A DNA stretch of 6,097 nucleotides from assembly GCA_945875975.1 (NCBI GenBank), contig CAMCMD010000051.1:1-6097 (forward strand). Reading direction: 5' to 3'. The position numbers and the translations under genes are program-made. Shown here piece by piece: positions 4,515 through 6,097 of the stretch (within the stretch, counting starts at the first letter, position 1; each line of letters opens with the position of its first letter). Origin of the DNA: Rickettsia typhi (GTDB lineage Bacteria; Pseudomonadota; Alphaproteobacteria; Rickettsiales; Rickettsiaceae). Below the pieces are notes generated by a model. That model ran no database searches. It saw nothing but the letters and a program-made list of their open reading frames with translations, and had not been told where the DNA came from.

Positions 4515-5348
4515 TTATTTTCCCAAATTATCAATTTGATTATTAAACGAGGTATTTAGATAATAATTATCTACATTTGCAATTTTCCCTGTCACCGAAC
4601 TAAGATAATTAACGATATAGGCTAAAGCTATTGATAAATTTAGTGGTTTGTTAGCAAAATTTAAATAATTATATTTGATATCTGCTTTGCGTCGACCACT
4701 ATGTATGTTGTCCGTTCCCTCTTCGCTAATTAGCTGCAATAATCCATCAAAAGAGAAAGTTATATCAACGTTCCTTGATCCCTGAACCTCAGACGGAATG
4801 AAATCTCTTTCTACTTCTAAGGAAACTATACCTAATAAAGGATTAGAATGTATTGGAGTAATAAGGACTGCGCCGCATTCTACCCCTCCAAGGAGATAAC
4901 TTTTGGCACAATCTTTTTTTATATTTACGGAGGCAATAATTTTTGATAGGTGGTCACATGCTTCAGTAAATGCTTTTTTATTTAACTTTTTCTTTATTTC
5001 GAATATTCCTACAACACATTCTTGAGGTACAACATTAAATTTTCCTTTATATTCCTGAATTGACAAAATTTGATTTGGAACATGTTGGTCTACTATAATA
5101 AAATCTATATGAGGCGATAATTTTATATTACTTTCTATATCTTCTGCATAAATTATGTACCCAGACACAATTTTAAATCTGTTACTTAATAAGTTAGAAA
5201 AGATGTTTTTTATAAATTCTTCAACTATTCCTCCTGCCCCCGCTATATTGCTCATTTTTAAAAGAACATCTGCTTTCAAGGCTAAATTTTTGGCTGAGGA
5301 ATTTGCTATTTCTATTAATGCCGAGAGAGAAAAATCTTTTTTAGACAT
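4515..5348 (-). CDS. DUF6602-like PD-(D/E)XK nuclease-fold protein (277 aa)
   Basis: The layout fits the DUF6602 family, proteins of unknown role with a restriction-endonuclease-like core. Visible elements are a helical N-terminus; GGIVEEFIKNIF (39-50), matching the family's G-x-x-x-E-x-x-x-x-x-x-F helix; SPHIDFIIVD (78-87) with acidic Asp82; and GIFEIKKKL (114-122) with Glu117 and Lys119 forming the D...ExK pair of a PD-(D/E)XK site. A further helix follows, EACDHLSKIIASV (129-141), and the C-terminal part (about 150-277) is mixed and unassigned. No DNA-binding or membrane domain is evident. The best SD-like sequence, AAGG, lies far (about 12 bases) from the ATG, so initiation may be weak. 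It lies 87 bp downstream of the tyrosine recombinase on the same strand. Nuclease activity and any phage-defence role are inference; the recognition partner, if any, is not in the window. Confidence 0.75.
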   Translation of the reverse strand: MSKKDFSLSALIEIANSSAKNLALKADVLLKMSNIAGAGGIVEEFIKNIFSNLLSNRFKIVSGYIIYAEDIESNIKLSPHIDFIIVDQHVPNQILSIQEYKGKFNVVPQECVVGIFEIKKKLNKKAFTEACDHLSKIIASVNIKKDCAKSYLLGGVECGAVLITPIHSNPLLGIVSLEVERDFIPSEVQGSRNVDITFSFDGLLQLISEEGTDNIHSGRRKADIKYNYLNFANKPLNLSIALAYIVNYLSSVTGKIANVDNYYLNTSFNNQIDNLGK

Positions 5349-5382
5349 AAAACTATTTAGCCTTATAAATTATTGTAAAGCA

Positions 5383-5410
5383 ATAATATATTAATCTGGT
5401 TATCTATCAA
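5383..5410 (-). promoter_or_regulatory. Candidate promoter for the DUF6602-like gene
   Basis: On the minus strand TTGATA (5405-5410), a 16-bp spacer and TATTAT (5383-5388) each match the consensus at five of six positions, 34 bp before the ATG. The gene may thus be transcribed independently of the recombinase upstream. Confidence 0.5.
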
Positions 5411-5435
5411 CTGGAATGTAAGGCTTTAACAACCA

Positions 5436-5963
5436 TTACCATTTTCTTGTGAATTCATCTACGACATGCTCATCCGTAAAGTTTAAATATATAGAGGTAG
5501 TAGCTAGTCTATCGTGACCAAGTATTTTCTGCACTGAAGCTAATGAGATGTTTTTTTGTAAAGCCAATGTTGCGAAGGTATGTCTCAAAATATGAGGAGT
5601 TACTGTTTTTGATATTTGAGCTTTATTGGCAATTTCTTTGACTATCTTTTGAACTTGTCTAGGACCAATTGGGAATTTATCATTTATTGTAAAATAATGT
5701 TCCAGAAGAGATTGGACTCTTTTGGACATTGGTACAACTCTTTTTTTTGTGCTTTTTCCGTATGGCCCACCTTTTCCACTAATACGAATAGATTTTTGTT
5801 GCCAAAGAATATTTTGAGGGATGAGGCTACAAAGTTCAGAAACTCTTAAACCTGTATCTAGGAGAATCCATATAATAAGTTTTTCTTGTACAGTGTTACA
5901 AGATTGATAAAGCTTATCAGCTTCTGCCGGTGTTAGTGGTTCTCTTTTAAATTGGTAAGCCAT
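5436..5963 (-). CDS. Short tyrosine recombinase, catalytic domain only (175 aa)
   Basis: This is a tyrosine-type site-specific recombinase with the full active site: Arg40 (TGLRVSEL), Lys64 (GKGG), His124 and Arg127 (HILRHTF), His150 (LGHD) and nucleophile Tyr159 (TTSIYLNF). The order and spacing are those of integrase/Xer catalytic domains. It lacks the N-terminal SAM-like core-binding domain of XerC/D (about 300 residues). The start MAYQFKREPLTPAEADKL looks natural rather than truncated, and no extra coding sequence appears upstream, so it seems to be one of the stand-alone short integrases. Such proteins are known as accessory ORFs in some IS91-family elements and in other mobile islands; no IS91 transposase is visible here. 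No clear Shine-Dalgarno sequence precedes the ATG. It probably moves or maintains the module holding the DUF6602-like gene, which is inference from adjacency. Confidence 0.93.
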   Translation of the reverse strand: MAYQFKREPLTPAEADKLYQSCNTVQEKLIIWILLDTGLRVSELCSLIPQNILWQQKSIRISGKGGPYGKSTKKRVVPMSKRVQSLLEHYFTINDKFPIGPRQVQKIVKEIANKAQISKTVTPHILRHTFATLALQKNISLASVQKILGHDRLATTSIYLNFTDEHVVDEFTRKW

Positions 5964-6097
5964 ATAGTTAATTTTTTCTAAATTTTACTGTTGTTTTCCA
6001 ATTAGTTCGTTTTATACTAAAACATACGCACTATATTCGTAAAATGTAAGTTACAGCATATTAGTAATAATTTTGTATTAGGACAAGCAATTAATTG

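Noticed and set aside
5155..5394. Open frame of 79 codons on the plus strand
   Set aside because: It is antisense to the start of the DUF6602-like gene and its promoter; no family features.
5616..5849. Open frame of 77 codons on the plus strand
   Set aside because: It is antisense to the tyrosine recombinase, whose catalytic motifs establish the true strand.
1..6097. CRISPR array, tRNA, rRNA or replication-origin iterons
   Set aside because: No regularly spaced repeat series, cloverleaf arms or rRNA-like sequence were seen; the longest tandem array is the two-unit 24-bp repeat.
1..6097. A Tn3-type transposon based on the resolvase genes
   Set aside because: No transposase gene or 38-bp-like terminal inverted repeats were found in the window.

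Overview
The window is AT-rich (by eye about one third G+C). It reads as an accessory or mobile region of a host-associated bacterium rather than core chromosome: three recombinase genes, a Fic enzyme, a PD-(D/E)XK-like protein, gene remnants, short-repeat deletions and several dyads, with no housekeeping gene. The low G+C and the mix of Fic, resolvase and decayed genes suit an intracellular alphaproteobacterium (Rickettsiales) or a legionella-like gammaproteobacterium, possibly on a plasmid. That assignment is inference; no marker gene is present to settle it.

Layout from the left. Bases 1-149 hold the 3' end of an unrecognised plus-strand reading frame. Bases 158-1368 carry two minus-strand genes: a divergent cold-shock protein and a 291-residue unrecognised protein whose N-terminus has a Cys/His arrangement resembling CheD/CNF-type glutamine deamidases. 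A shortened second copy of the 1-149 sequence lies at 1461-1543, in the same orientation but with an exact in-frame 66-bp internal deletion, so the two genes sit between direct repeats. The second copy ends on the stop codon of an intact minus-strand serine resolvase (1540-2106).

The 263-bp gap 2107-2369 carries three dyads that could be a res-like recombination and operator region. On its far side, a second resolvase gene (2370-2791, plus strand) runs divergently. It has lost its catalytic arginines and its frame through a deletion at a short shared sequence. A perfect 19-bp inverted repeat (2837-2880) follows.

Next is an intact class II Fic AMP-transferase (2964-4115) with its inhibitory motif, catalytic motif and C-terminal winged helix. 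A good promoter lies upstream, with a dyad across its core, as expected for an operator. Bases 4116-4514 hold no convincing gene, only a possible decayed reading frame and a two-unit 24-bp repeat that may be an insertion-sequence end.

On the right, two minus-strand genes probably form a module: a 175-residue catalytic-domain-only tyrosine recombinase (5436-5963) and, 87 bp downstream, a DUF6602-like PD-(D/E)XK protein (4515-5348) that also has its own candidate promoter. Bases 5964-6097 hold only upstream sequence. The gene products have no obvious shared pathway. What links them is mobility: cargo genes (cold-shock, possible deamidase, Fic, nuclease-like) lie among recombinases and small deletions.
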